Below the pieces are notes generated by a model. The model was given only the letters and a program-made list of their open reading frames with translations. It was not told where the DNA came from and did no database searches. Both the position numbers and the translations under genes were made by a program. A stretch of DNA of 64,000 nt. Origin: Neopusillimonas aromaticivorans (lineage in GTDB: Bacteria; Pseudomonadota; Gammaproteobacteria; Burkholderiales; Burkholderiaceae_B). Below, one piece after another: positions 49,994-59,370 of the stretch. How positions within the stretch are numbered: the stretch's first letter is position 1; each line of letters starts with the position of its first letter. The DNA lies in NCBI RefSeq assembly GCF_030344915.1, contig NZ_CP128233.1, positions 1,302,001-1,366,000 of the forward strand. The letters are read 5' to 3'.

Positions 49994-52900
49994 CTATGCT
50001 TGCTTTTCCGTCTGCTGAACGCAAATATCCACGAACTGCGCGGCTACATGAGCCCAATCGAAACGCTCAACCAGTTGTCGGCCGTTAGCCGCCAAACGAG
50101 CCGCTTGAGCAGAGTCAGCCAACAGACTGCGCAGTGCGCCCGTCAGCTCATCGGGGGCTACCAGCAATGCGTTTTCCTGGTCAACCGCCATGTCGTGAAA
50201 CGCCGCACAATGCCGGTTGGCAACCACTGCTTTCCCGGCCAGCCAGGCCTCAAGCAGAACAATACCGAAGCTTTCACTGGTGCTCATATTGCACAGCAGC
50301 TGGCAGCTAAGTAATGCACCCCGCACCACCTCGCGCGGCTGGCGTCCAAGGTAGCACGCATGCGCAGAGTTTACGGCAAGACCATCGTCATCCGGGCCGA
50401 TCAGCACCACCTGTAAATCTTGCCCTTCGTGGTTCAATTGTTCGACCGCCTCGATAATTCTCCGGTACCCCTTGGCACCCGCCTTGCGCCCCAGCACCAG
50501 CACAAAGGGCCGGGTTGACGGGAACACCTGGCGAAATGCCTCGACGTCTTGTTCGGTAAATGCTTCGCTTGCGTCACAACCGGCCGGCAGGTAGCGTACG
50601 TTGCAGCCGTGCCCGCCCAGAAAATCAGCGGCCGCCTTGGGCGCGGCAAGCACCAGGCCGGCATCTTGTGCACTTTGAAACCAGTCGGGAAAATGATAGA
50701 AATCATCATCCAGATGGGCATGGGGGATGAGAATTGACGGCACCCCTGTTTTCGTGCCTCTGCCATTGCCACCACGGCAGGGCGGAACACGTTATTGTGG
50801 GCGATGACCAGGTCATAGTCGGCCACGTGGTCAGCCAGGAAGGCATCCATGGCCGTGCTCCAGGGCCCACGGGTGTCGGTAAGACGCACGTTCTGGGGTA
50901 CCCGGCTACGCCGGGCGGCTTGGTCAAGCAAGTCAAACGACGCGTGTGCCGGCAGTTCAACCAGAGCTTGCTGGCATAGTAGCGGCGCGGCCAAATCGAT
51001 GGCTTGGCCATGCAGTGTCAGGCCCAATAGCTGGAAACCCAATGGGCGCGGGTCTGTCGGTTGCTGAGGGGCCGAGGTACGTAACAACAGCTCCCCGGCC
51101 GGTTGTTCAAACGCAAGTTCAAAGCTGCCGTTGACTTGCCAGGGGCCACCAACCACGGTATCGCTCGCCAAGGCCGTAATGACCATGTCGTCTGGCGCAT
51201 AGCCACGGATCTGCACGTGACCCGTCTGGTGCACGTAAACACCACACTCGGTAAACGCCCAACGCTGGGTTCGCGGTGCAACGCCTTCAGGGTAACCCCA
51301 CCCCCAGCTCAAGCCGGAATGGGTGTAATGGTTGCGTAATTGAGTGCTGACTTCTTGCTCGAACCCGCCCTGGGCCTGCCATACGTTACGCAGTTGCGCC
51401 CACTGTTGGGCCACCGGCGGCTCCTTGGCCGGAAAACGGGCAAAACGCACATGGGGAATATCCACCGGCACACCCAGCCCGGCGTCGAACCCGTAATGCT
51501 CGGCAAATCGCCACTGGTTGTGAATGCTGCTGACTTCGGGGGCAATGACATCCACATCAAAGTACCCGCTGTGCCCCAGGGCACTGACGAATTTTTCGAT
51601 ATTCAGCTCGGCCCCGCCCAACGCCGGAGCAACATACCGATAGGCCACATACAATACCCGCTTGCGGCGCACCGGCAGGCCGTGCAGCAGTTCAACAAAA
51701 CGCCCGGCCAGCCCCTGCATCGACAGCTCACGCTGGAACAGCGCCATGCGCTCGGCCCGGGCCGATTCGGCGTACAGGTGCGGCTGCGCCAGTGCCCGCA
51801 GCAGGGCGGTGCCAAGATTTTCCAGCGGTACCACATCCAGATGCGCCCGCACCGATGACGGATAGCCGCGTTGACCAAACTCGGTGGTGACCACATAAAG
51901 CCCGTTGCCAATATAGTCGGCCAGCTTGACGTTGGAACCACTACCCGACAGCATCGGGTTGATCGCCAGCGCACACGATTGCATCAGTGCGCTTTTGGTC
52001 TGGTCATCGACCACGCCCCAGCAGGTTACGTTGGGCAGAGCCCGGGTAACCGACCCGCAGACCGTACCCAGTAGATGAAACTGCACATCAGTACACTGCA
52101 CCGCCAGCTGCTCGGTAATGAAACGAGCTGCCTCGATATTGGGCATATGCGCCGAGCCAAGAAATACCACCGACCGCTTACCCACAGACTCAGCCAGCCG
52201 CGCCTTAAGCTGCTCGACCTCGGGCCCATGAGCTGGGGTGGACGCCCCGTTGCGCACCACCAGCACGGGTCCGGCTGTCCGCCGGCCCTGCACCAGGCTC
52301 TCGGCATCTTCAAGAGACACCGCAACCGTCGCCGCCGAACACTCAACAGCATAACGCTCGAACGCCTCAACATCGGCCACCAGTTCATCGGCCAGCGGAT
52401 GCCCTTCAAGCAAGCGACGCTTTAGCAGGGCCTCGTGATTCTGTGACGAATATACGAAACGGTCGCCCCAGGCAAGCGGCAGTGGCACCATATAACAGTG
52501 CTCGACCACAATACAGCGTGCCTGCCGGCGCAACTGCTGATAGACCGCATTCAGCCAGGGATTACGGGTGCAGTGACGACCGGCGATAATATCGTCAGCC
52601 GACACATGATGCTGTGCATTAACCTCGAGTAACTCGGCCTCATGCCCGGACGTACGTGGCACATTGATCACCCAAACCTGCTCAGCCTCACGACGCACTT
52701 GCAAGCGGCCATCTGGGGCGAAAGACACCAACACCACCGGGAACTGTTCGCTGGCCGCCGCATACAAGCCGCAGGTGCGAGTCGCACCGCCACCGATAAC
52801 CGCAAACGAGTCATAATCGTTCAGGGCCAGCACAAATTGCCCGTGTCGCTCGGTACGCGTTTCAGCCAGTGCGCTGATCGCGTGCGCCGCACGCCCGGAA

Positions 52901-54033
52901 ATCGCTTCCCAGGTGTACTGCTGCAATGCCAGATTATGACCCGCAGCGGCCAGGGCCTGCCGCTGTACCGGCTGCTGCAGCAGCTGGCGTAGTGCGTCGG
53001 CAAAGCCATCAAGCCCTGCCTGCAGATAATGCTGCCCAGCTTCGGCATCGATGCCGCGCATGCCGAAATCACTCGACAACACCGCCAGCGCGTTAGCGAA
53101 ATAGTCCAGCACCTTAACGTTGGAGCCACTGCCGGCCTCCATCGGATTCAGCGCAATGCTCGCCGCACCCAACAAACGGGCTTTGACGTCATCGGACACA
53201 CGCCCATGACAATGCACATTAGCGGGGTAATCACCCGGCGCCAGGCAAGTGCCAATAATATCGAACTCCACCTCGGGCAACTGCGGCGCCAGCTGCTGGA
53301 CAATAAACTGCGCTGCCCGCACATTGGGCGGATGCCCACTGCCCATGAACACGGCCCGGTGGCGATTGCCGGGCACAAACGACGGAGCACGCGCCAGCGG
53401 CTGCATGCCATTGGCCGCATACAGGGCGTCGAACCGGGCTTCCGGGGCCATGGAACGAAATACCGACAAATCCCCCGGGTTACAGTACAGCACCAGATCG
53501 GCAACCTGCAGCATCTGCAACTCGGCCTGCCGGATCAACTCATGCACCGGCTGCGAATGCCGTGCCGGATGGAGTTGGCGATATAGCTCTGATTCACAAT
53601 TATGGGCGTTATAAATACGCGGTTTATCATCCAGCCCGGCAAACAGGTCATAACCAACCGTCATTGGGAAGTCGTGGATGATCACATCGGCCTGCTCGTA
53701 CTCTTGCAGATAGGCTTCATGCAACGCGGTCGGCAGGCCGGCACAAGCTACCAATGCCGGGGCAGACAAGTCCCCGCCGCTGCCCAGGCTTTCCAGCCGG
53801 GCGTACTCTTTGGCGAAATGTGCGTCTTTGGGAATACGCCGCTCGACAAAGTTGAGCCCATGATTGACTCGCTCTTCGTCGACACCGGCATGTGACGACG
53901 TCAATAGCGTAACCTGGTGCCAGCGGCTGAGGGCCCGGTAGAAATGGAACAGGCGTGACTCACCCCCGTTACTGGGGGAACAAACGCCGGGAAGAAACAG
54001 AACGCCAGTATTTTTTTCATTCACGCTCAACAT
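49994..54033 (-). CDS. Giant three-module glycosyltransferase (GT4-like) for O-polysaccharide
   Basis: About 1346 residues after one correction (short G run near 50745). Module 1 (about 1-400): GVLFLPGVCSPSNGGESRLFHFY, RIYNAHNCESELYR, ALNPMEAGSGSNVKVLDYFANAL. Module 2 (about 400-770): FVLALNDYDSFAVIGGGATRTCGLY, VYSSQNHEALLKRR, AINPMLSGSGSNVKLADYIGNGL. Module 3 (about 790-1346): VLYVAYRYVAPALGGAELNIEKFVSAL, interrupted by a 170-residue beta-rich insert (TECGVYVHQTGHVQIRGY), then HAHLDDDFYHF, FVLVLGRKAGAKGYRRI and STSESFGIVLLEAWLAGK with the E-x7-E retaining-GT motif. Modules 1 and 2 have the GSGSNVK acceptor/donor loop instead. Start 54033 (MLSVNEKN) overlaps the 91-residue gene upstream. It likely assembles the repeat exported by Wzm/Wzt. 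Confidence 0.85.
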
Positions 54034-54292
54034 AGTGGTGAAAATGCGCCTCGAGGGGCGTGCGCTGCTGCGCATGGACACCCTCGGCACGCGGCCCGGC
54101 CAGCCGCGCCGCCTGCTCGTGTACCGGCAGGCTGTCAGACAGCTGGCTGCGCAGATACAGCCGCCGGAAGCGCACATTCAGCCAAGGCGAACGCGCCAGC
54201 ACAGCAAACACCACACGACTGAGCCGGGGCGAGCGTTTCATAACCGCCCCGCCACGCCTGACCAGCCGTAAAACAAGAGACTTCAACCCCAT
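54017..54292 (-). CDS. Small basic hypothetical protein of the O-antigen cluster
   Basis: 91 residues, Arg-rich N-terminal half (MGLKSLVLRLVRRGGAVMKRSPRL, SPWLNVRFRRLYLRSQL) and an acidic/His-rich end. It fits tightly between the methyltransferase (27 bases upstream) and the giant GT (17-base overlap), same strand. No domain recognised; it may be a short amphipathic helper or a remnant of a larger GT tail. An alternative is a frame fused to the next gene, but no single slip makes that convincing. Confidence 0.5.
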   Translation of the reverse strand: MGLKSLVLRLVRRGGAVMKRSPRLSRVVFAVLARSPWLNVRFRRLYLRSQLSDSLPVHEQAARLAGPRAEGVHAQQRTPLEAHFHHYVERE

Positions 54293-54319
54293 GACAAACT
54301 ACTCCAGTGCCCTGCAAGC

Positions 54320-55345
54320 TCAGGGCTGCGGCCCCGAGTTCCCTGAGTTGCGTGAGGCCCGGACTTTGCCCAATAGCGCCTTGACACGTTCACGGACGCC
54401 GTGTTTGCGCAGCAACCGCCACTGCAACCCAGCCCAACGAAACGGCAAAATCAACAACCAACCCATACTACCGGTAATAGGATCCAACTCGTGCTGATGA
54501 CGCACAAGTTCATGCTCGAGCCGCTCTACCCGAGACTCTAGCAACGCCAGCCGCTGTGCCAGGCCCTGTGTCTGCTCGACCACTGTCTGGTGACGGCGCA
54601 GAAGCTGCGCATCGTACTCGGCACATGCCCACTCCAGCCCGCGCCCCCTAGGCGCTGCCATTAACTGTTCAAATTCGGCCAGATTACCGCCGGCCTTGCG
54701 CGCAATTACAGCGTAGTCAGGACTTACCGCCAGCAGCACATTACCCAGCAGCGGCTCATCGCCCGGACGAACAAGCTCGGACTCTTGCAAGCGCCACAGC
54801 CAGCTGCGTTCAAAGCCCATGAACTCGGGCACGAACTGAAGCAAACGCGGCGGCAGCGGCCGCTCGTGGCTGGGGTCCATGTAAAAGGTATGCGCCCCCA
54901 CCGACAGGTTCTCGGGGTTGGGCGTTTCCATGATCAGCAAGCCACCGGGCAGCAGCACTCTATGCGCCTCGGCCACCAGCTGCCGCACCAGGGCAAAGGG
55001 CAGGTGCTCGACCACATGAAAGGCGCTGATCAACGCCAATGAGTTGTCTGGCTGGGCTGCCAACCAGTCAAGGGCATCACCCTGTTCAACCGAGAAATTC
55101 GCGGCCTGGCATGCCGCCAGCATACCGGCATCAAGATCAACCCCGTGACCCTGAATACCCACAGACTGCAGCAACTGCAACCACTCGCCGCGGCCACACC
55201 CCACATCCAGGCCCTTGGCACTGGGGTAGAGACCGACCAGATGCTCTAGCAGCGGCCGATAAACTTCAAGGCGACCAAGAACCAGCTCGCGGGAACCACG
55301 CTCACGATCTTCAAAGGCGCGATAAAAACCGTCGGAATCACTCAT
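54320..55345 (-). CDS. WbdD-like SAM methyltransferase with C-terminal coiled coil
   Basis: 341 residues. Class I methyltransferase: GLDVGCGRGEWLQLLQSVGIQGHGVDLDAGML (SAM motif I), LALISAFHVVEHLPF, HRVLLPGGLLIMETPNPENLSVG, FYMDPSHERPLPP. A coiled coil follows (about 235-290, QTQGLAQRLALLESRVERLEHELVRHQ). This build matches chain-terminating methyltransferases such as WbdD that cap O-polysaccharide so that the Wzt binding domain can recognise it. No kinase domain is present. Overlaps wzt by 8 bases. Confidence 0.85.
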   Translation of the reverse strand: MSDSDGFYRAFEDRERGSRELVLGRLEVYRPLLEHLVGLYPSAKGLDVGCGRGEWLQLLQSVGIQGHGVDLDAGMLAACQAANFSVEQGDALDWLAAQPDNSLALISAFHVVEHLPFALVRQLVAEAHRVLLPGGLLIMETPNPENLSVGAHTFYMDPSHERPLPPRLLQFVPEFMGFERSWLWRLQESELVRPGDEPLLGNVLLAVSPDYAVIARKAGGNLAEFEQLMAAPRGRGLEWACAEYDAQLLRRHQTVVEQTQGLAQRLALLESRVERLEHELVRHQHELDPITGSMGWLLILPFRWAGLQWRLLRKHGVRERVKALLGKVRASRNSGNSGPQP

Positions 55346-56551
55346 ACGTCATTTGCGCCTCCAGCCAGTTACAGCCCTGAAAGACTGGCTTGTCTGTGTT
55401 AAGCACCTCGAATACCAGCGCCCGATCCCGCCATTCGTAATTATTTTCCACATGGGAGTCACCCGAATGCAACGCCGTAACGACCGAATAAGACCCCACA
55501 CCAAAGTTGGCAGGAAAACGGATTGTAAAGCGGTAGAGGCGACCGGGGTCAGGCGATACCAATTCAAGGCCACAATGGTAACTGTTGGTGCCGAACATAG
55601 TCTGCCCGAGCCGATCACGGATGGCGAACCCCAGTACCAGGCTGTCTACCTGCTGGTGAACCCGCACCCCCAGCGCCAAAGCCACGTCTTGACCGACCCG
55701 TACCTGCTCAACCGGCATGCCCGACGCATTTTGCAGCACAATGGATTCGACCCGTGCCTCACCCGTACCTGACAAGGTCTGCGCCGTGCCGTCATCGGCA
55801 TGACTGACCTGAATCGTAGGGTCTTCTTTCTCGGCAATCAGGGCATTGTAGAAGTCCATGACTTCTTCCGGCGCGCCATCTTTAAGCACCCGACCCTGAT
55901 CCAGCAAAATAGCACGGTCACATAGCACCTGGATTGCCGTCCGGTCGTGGGACACGATCAGCAGACTGGTACCCTGCTGCTGGAACTCGCGAATGCGAGC
56001 AAAACTTTTGTGCTGAAAGTAGGTGTCGCCCACCGAAAGGGCTTCATCCACAATCAGGATCTCTGGACGCCAGGCTGTTGCCACGGCAAATGCCACGCGC
56101 ACCTGCATACCACTGGAATACACCCGTACCGGCTGGTCGAACCAGGCTCCGATTTCGGCAAAACGCTCGATCTCGTCAATCACCTGATCAACATCGTGAT
56201 GATCAAACCCCATCAGTGAGGCGGCATGGTAGACATTCTGCCGACCGGTTAGCTCGGGGTTGAAGCCCATCCCCAGCTCGAGGATGGCGGAAATGCGCCC
56301 ATTCACCGTTACCCGCCCCTGCGTGGGCACCGGGTTCCGGTAATGATTTTAAGCAGGGTACTTTTGCCGGCCCCATTATGACCCACAATACCCACCGCCT
56401 CGCCAGGCCCCACGGTGAAACTTACCCCGCGCAACACATGACTTTCGGCCACTGGCTTAAACGGCAGACCAAACCAGCTGGCCACCCGACGCCACTCGGC
56501 CGCATAACTGCGGAATGACTTGTGAATATTTTCGGCAACCAGTAGCGTCAC
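55338..56551 (-). CDS. wzt: O-polysaccharide ABC exporter ATP-binding protein Wzt
   Basis: 404 residues after restoring a G near 56334. N-terminal ATPase: VGIVGHNGAGKSTLLKIITG, LELGMGFNPELTGRQNVYHAASLMG, YSSGMQVRVAFAVATAWRPEILIVDEALSVGD, SHD switch. From about residue 250 comes the Wzt C-terminal beta-sandwich (ARVESIVLQNASGMPVEQV, FAIRDRLGQTMFGTNSYHCG) that binds the modified non-reducing end of the polymer. GTG start at 56551 shares four bases with the wzm stop, supporting translational coupling. Confidence 0.9.
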
Positions 56552-57342
56552 AGCACATCTACCATTTCTGCATTGGCCCGGCGTACCATCCAGAAGCCCA
56601 GCAGGCAGAGCAACAGGGCGCAACCGGCAACAACCGCCAAAGGGAGCAATGCCGGCGGCTGTTGATACGCCAGCACACTTTGGTAAGCGGCCACCACATG
56701 ATACAAAGGATTGAACATCAACCAATAACGCAGATGCTCGGGAATGATTGAAACCGGGTAAATGATGGGGGTAAACCAGAACATACACTGCATGACAATG
56801 CCCACGACCTGGGCTGTATCGCGCATGAAGACATTCAGTACAGCCACGACCAGCCCCAGCCCCAAGGTGAACAGCAGCAGCACCAGCATCAGCACCGGCA
56901 GCCACAACAGGACCACAGACGGCCCGTGACCAAGCAAGGCAAAAATTACCAGAATGGCAGCCAATAGCAACAGGTTATTGACCAACCCCGCACCAAGTGC
57001 GATAAGCGGCAACGTGACCTTGGGCACCAGCATTTTCTTGAGCAGGTTGGCGTTACCGACGAACAGGTTCAAAGACCGCATCAGTACGTCACTGAAGAGT
57101 GACCACGCGAGGATACCTGACGTAAGGTAGATGGCATAGGCATACTGGCTGCTGATGCCTTCAAGCCGCGAGCGCAGCACCGCTGACAGCACAAAAGCAT
57201 AGATACTGACCATGACCAGCGGCTGGATGACCATCCATAAGCCACCCAGACGGCTGCGGGCAAACTGGTTCAACAGTTCGTTGCGTACTGATGAAACGAT
57301 AAAATAACGGTAGCCGATTATACTTTCGAGCCAGCCACTCAT
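56548..57342 (-). CDS. wzm: O-polysaccharide ABC exporter permease Wzm
   Basis: 264-residue ABC-2 permease: YRYFIVSSVRNELLNQFARSRLGGLWMVIQPLVMVSIYAFVLSAVL, SGILAWSLFSDVLMRSLNLFVGNANLLKKMLVPKVTLPL, FWFTPIIYPVSIIPEHLRYWLMFNPLYHVVAAYQSVL, all typical of Wzm/KpsM-type polysaccharide exporters with about six helices. First gene of a four- to five-gene operon (wzm, wzt, methyltransferase, small ORF, giant GT). Confidence 0.92.
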   Translation of the reverse strand: MSGWLESIIGYRYFIVSSVRNELLNQFARSRLGGLWMVIQPLVMVSIYAFVLSAVLRSRLEGISSQYAYAIYLTSGILAWSLFSDVLMRSLNLFVGNANLLKKMLVPKVTLPLIALGAGLVNNLLLLAAILVIFALLGHGPSVVLLWLPVLMLVLLLFTLGLGLVVAVLNVFMRDTAQVVGIVMQCMFWFTPIIYPVSIIPEHLRYWLMFNPLYHVVAAYQSVLAYQQPPALLPLAVVAGCALLLCLLGFWMVRRANAEMVDVL

Positions 57343-57486
57343 GAAAGCCTCTCGCCCATGGATAAACCCGCAGAAGGGCGCAGTTTATCACACACGTCTC
57401 CTAGAGAGGGTCACGCCCATGATTACATGGTTTTTTGATGTCGGAAGGCCAGGCAGGAACAATAAACAAGATGTATCGCTTGCACA

Positions 57487-57702
57487 TCACTTGCGCTCTG
57501 CCTCCAACCAATACATCACATGCCCCCAGTCCTGCATCAGCGAAAAGAACTCGCGCGCATGCTCTGCCGTCAAATCAGCGCCACCGTCGATCACATCAGC
57601 TGCCTGGATTTGCGCCGTGCCGCCGATGAAGGTGTCGTTGCCAGCGGTACCGGGCAAGTTGTCCTCACCGGTAGTGAGCGGGCCACGTCCGAGAACTTGT
57701 CA
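57487..57702 (-). pseudogene. Fragment of an RTX-like type I secreted protein fused to an unrelated tail
   Basis: A short open frame, about 70 codons with no start. It reads LTTGEDNLPGTAGNDTFIGG and AQIQAADVIDGGAD, the repeated hinge found in RTX and S-layer-like secreted proteins (TTGxDxxxGTAGNDTFxxG...DVIDGGAG). After DGGADLT the composition changes: AEHAREFFSLMQDWGHVMYWLEAERK and a stop. The junction looks like a deletion scar rather than a continuous domain. It is the only trace of a possible substrate for the type I system. Confidence 0.6.
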
Positions 57703-57781
57703 ACTCAGCATTTCGTGCGTACGAGTCGCGTAACCGCTTTATTTGCTCGTTATGCAGCCTCTACATCTACAAAAAGACAGG

Positions 57782-57797
57782 GCCGCCCTATGGCGGC
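57782..57797 (-). terminator. Terminator of the XRE-antitoxin operon
   Basis: On the minus strand GCCGCC-ATAG-GGCGGC is followed by CCTGTCTTTTTGT. It lies 35 bases after the antitoxin stop. A closely similar hairpin-plus-T-run is at 62458-62479. Confidence 0.65.
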
Positions 57798-57831
57798 TTT
57801 TATCGCACGTCGGCTGCATTTAGCCAAATTT

Positions 57832-58122
57832 CTATGCGTGAATAGCCGCGAGTGCGTCAGGGTTTGCTTCGACGATTTTGAGCAAAGCACGGGCTGGCCC
57901 AGCCGGACGCACACGACGTTGCTCCCAGTTTTGCAGCGTCTTGGGCTTGACTCCAATCAAGTAGGCGAACTGGCTCTGTGACAACCCTGTGCGTTCACGG
58001 ATCGCTTTGACGTCTGGTTCTGGAAATTCTTGCACACGAGCACCGGCCACAGCCTGCCCACGCATGTGGCGCCCCATGTCGCGTACGCTATCAAGCAACT
58101 CATCGAACTGTTTGTCATTCAT
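57832..58122 (-). CDS. XRE-type antitoxin (NadS/HigA-like)
   Basis: 96 residues. A leader, then the helix-turn-helix IRERTGLSQSQFAYLIGVKPKTLQNWEQRRVRPAGPARALLKI, ending with the tail EANPDALAAIHA. This is the usual antitoxin placed second after a HigB/RelE toxin; the ATG at 58122 overlaps the last codons of that toxin fragment (58115). Since the toxin is truncated (see next), this is likely an orphan regulator. Confidence 0.85.
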   Translation of the reverse strand: MNDKQFDELLDSVRDMGRHMRGQAVAGARVQEFPEPDVKAIRERTGLSQSQFAYLIGVKPKTLQNWEQRRVRPAGPARALLKIVEANPDALAAIHA

Positions 58123-58336
58123 CTCGTATCTCCGCTTGCATTACTTCTGCCAACCGCTGCAACTGCTGCGAAGTCAAGTTGGCGCTGACATTCTTCGCGT
58201 AGGCATAGAGCAGGTAGCACTGCTCCTTGCTAACCCAGTGGTAGTAAATCACTCGTGCACCCCCACGCTTTCCTCGACCAGGCAAGGGAGCTCTACGAAT
58301 TCTTCCTCGGTATCCCCCAGTGTAGTGGCTCCAAGA
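58115..58336 (-). pseudogene. HigB/RelE-type toxin, N-terminus missing
   Basis: The open stretch reads WSHYTGGYRGRIRRAPLP, GRGKRGGARVIYYHW, VSKEQCYLLYAYAKNVSANLTSQQLQRL and EVMQAEIRDE, the C-terminal two-thirds of the RelE/HigB partners of XRE antitoxins. The GxGKRGGxRVIYY core is intact, but a stop (58337-58339) precedes and the usual first 35-40 residues are absent. No ATG or GTG lies at the right place. This is a real truncation, since no single-base change restores the N-terminus. Confidence 0.65.
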
Positions 58337-58403
58337 TCATTTGCCTTGAATTAGTGCTGCACGAAATTTACAATATCGTGCATAGCTACCAAGGAGACTC
58401 ACT

Positions 58404-58685
58404 ATGGCCATCACAGCACACATTCCCACCGTCAAGGTCGTCGGCACCAACGGCCAGATTTCGCTGGGCAAGCAATACGCGGGCCGCCAGGTGCTGGTGG
58501 AAGAGTACGAGCCCGGCGTCTGGCTGGTGCGCACGGCCACGGTCGTTCCCGACAACGAGCGCTGGCTGCACGCGCCTCAAGCAGCGGCCGATCTGCAAAC
58601 GGCCATGGCCTGGTCCGTGGCCCATGCCGCATCGGATGCCGATACCGAAGACACCCTCAAGCGCCTGGGCCATGGCGAGCAGTGA
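58404..58685 (+). CDS. Putative antitoxin of a two-gene module
   Basis: 93 residues, beta-rich start: IPTVKVVGTNGQISLGKQYAGRQVLVEEYEPGVWLVRTATVVPDNERWLH, an AbrB/SpoVT-like pattern (VxxxGQISLGKxxAGxxVxVEExxxGxWxVR), then a helical tail AAADLQTAMAWSVAHAASDADTEDTL. GGAG about 10 bases before ATG. The stop overlaps the next gene. I recognise the pattern, not the specific family. Confidence 0.65.
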   Translation: MAITAHIPTVKVVGTNGQISLGKQYAGRQVLVEEYEPGVWLVRTATVVPDNERWLHAPQAAADLQTAMAWSVAHAASDADTEDTLKRLGHGEQ

Positions 58686-58992
58686 CGCCAAGGTCAGGCT
58701 CGACCTCAACAACCCAGTGTTTCAGGACAACCTGCTCACGCTGCAAAAGCCGGTGCGCCACGCAGCCCTGGATACGCTCCACAAAATTCGCCAGCTGACC
58801 TGGAACCAGTTGTACCGAGACCAGGGCCTGAAGTGGGAGAAGATCACCAGCGTCAGGCCACCCCAGGGGATCGATGCGATCTACTCCCTACGCATCACCC
58901 AGGCACGCCGGGCGACTGCATATCGTGACGGGGATTTCATCCGACTGCTCACCATCGCGCCCGATCATGACGCCACCTATGGCAAGAAGTGA
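58672..58992 (+). CDS. Putative RelE-like toxin
   Basis: 106 residues; the start (ATG at 58672) overlaps the previous gene by 14 bases. VRLDLNNPVFQDNLLTLQKPVRHAALDTLHKIRQLTWNQLYRDQGLKWEKI and IYSLRITQARRATAYRDGDFIRLLTIAPDHDATYGKK fit the RelE/YoeB fold: helices first, then strands with SLRITQARRA and a C-terminal HDATYGKK. The order antitoxin-toxin and the coupling support a TA module. Specific target unknown. Confidence 0.65.
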   Translation: MASSDAKVRLDLNNPVFQDNLLTLQKPVRHAALDTLHKIRQLTWNQLYRDQGLKWEKITSVRPPQGIDAIYSLRITQARRATAYRDGDFIRLLTIAPDHDATYGKK

Positions 58993-59190
58993 ACAAGCAG
59001 CGGTGTTGCCATCACCAACGGCACCGGGTTGAGTCACCCCACCACGACCACCTCCACCGCCTCCCGCAGCCGCTCCCGGGCCAAGCTACTCACCCCACCA
59101 GCAGCACATTCATCCCGGCCATCCCCACCTCCGGCACGCAGCGTCGAATCTTCCGTAAAGACCCTGCACATCCGCAAGGCGCTTATGGAA

Positions 59191-59224
59191 AAAACCCTGC
59201 CCCTCGTGAGAAGGACAGGGTTTT
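59191..59224. terminator. Terminator-like hairpin
   Basis: AAAACCCTG...CAGGGTTTT, a 9-bp perfect stem with a 16-base loop and A/T flanks on both sides; it could end transcription of the upstream TA pair and of the facing gene. Confidence 0.65.
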
Positions 59225-59230
59225 CAGGAA

Positions 59231-59250
59231 AACCGTGGTCTGTCCCCTAT
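59231..59250. repeat. Solitary RAYT-type signature
   Basis: AACCGTGGTCTGTCCCCTAT, the same GTCTGTCCC unit as at 5901-6029, here with no transposase nearby. Confidence 0.45.
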
Positions 59251-59370
59251 TATTGGATTCCGCTACTTTCCGGCAGAGGGCGAGGAAGTCGCCGAAACGC
59301 CCGGATGCGGCGTGCTGACGGGCGACCGTCAAGTCACTTCGTGAATTCCGCAGCCGAAAACTTTGGTTTG

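Larger units (their letters stand above)
58993..59370. other. Spacer with terminator and RAYT-type motif, no gene
   Basis: 378 bases without a supported gene. Contains the hairpin 59191-59224 and the GGTCTGTCCCC signature 59231-59250. Left part is Pro/Ser/Thr-rich in one frame but is not a credible protein. Confidence 0.5.
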
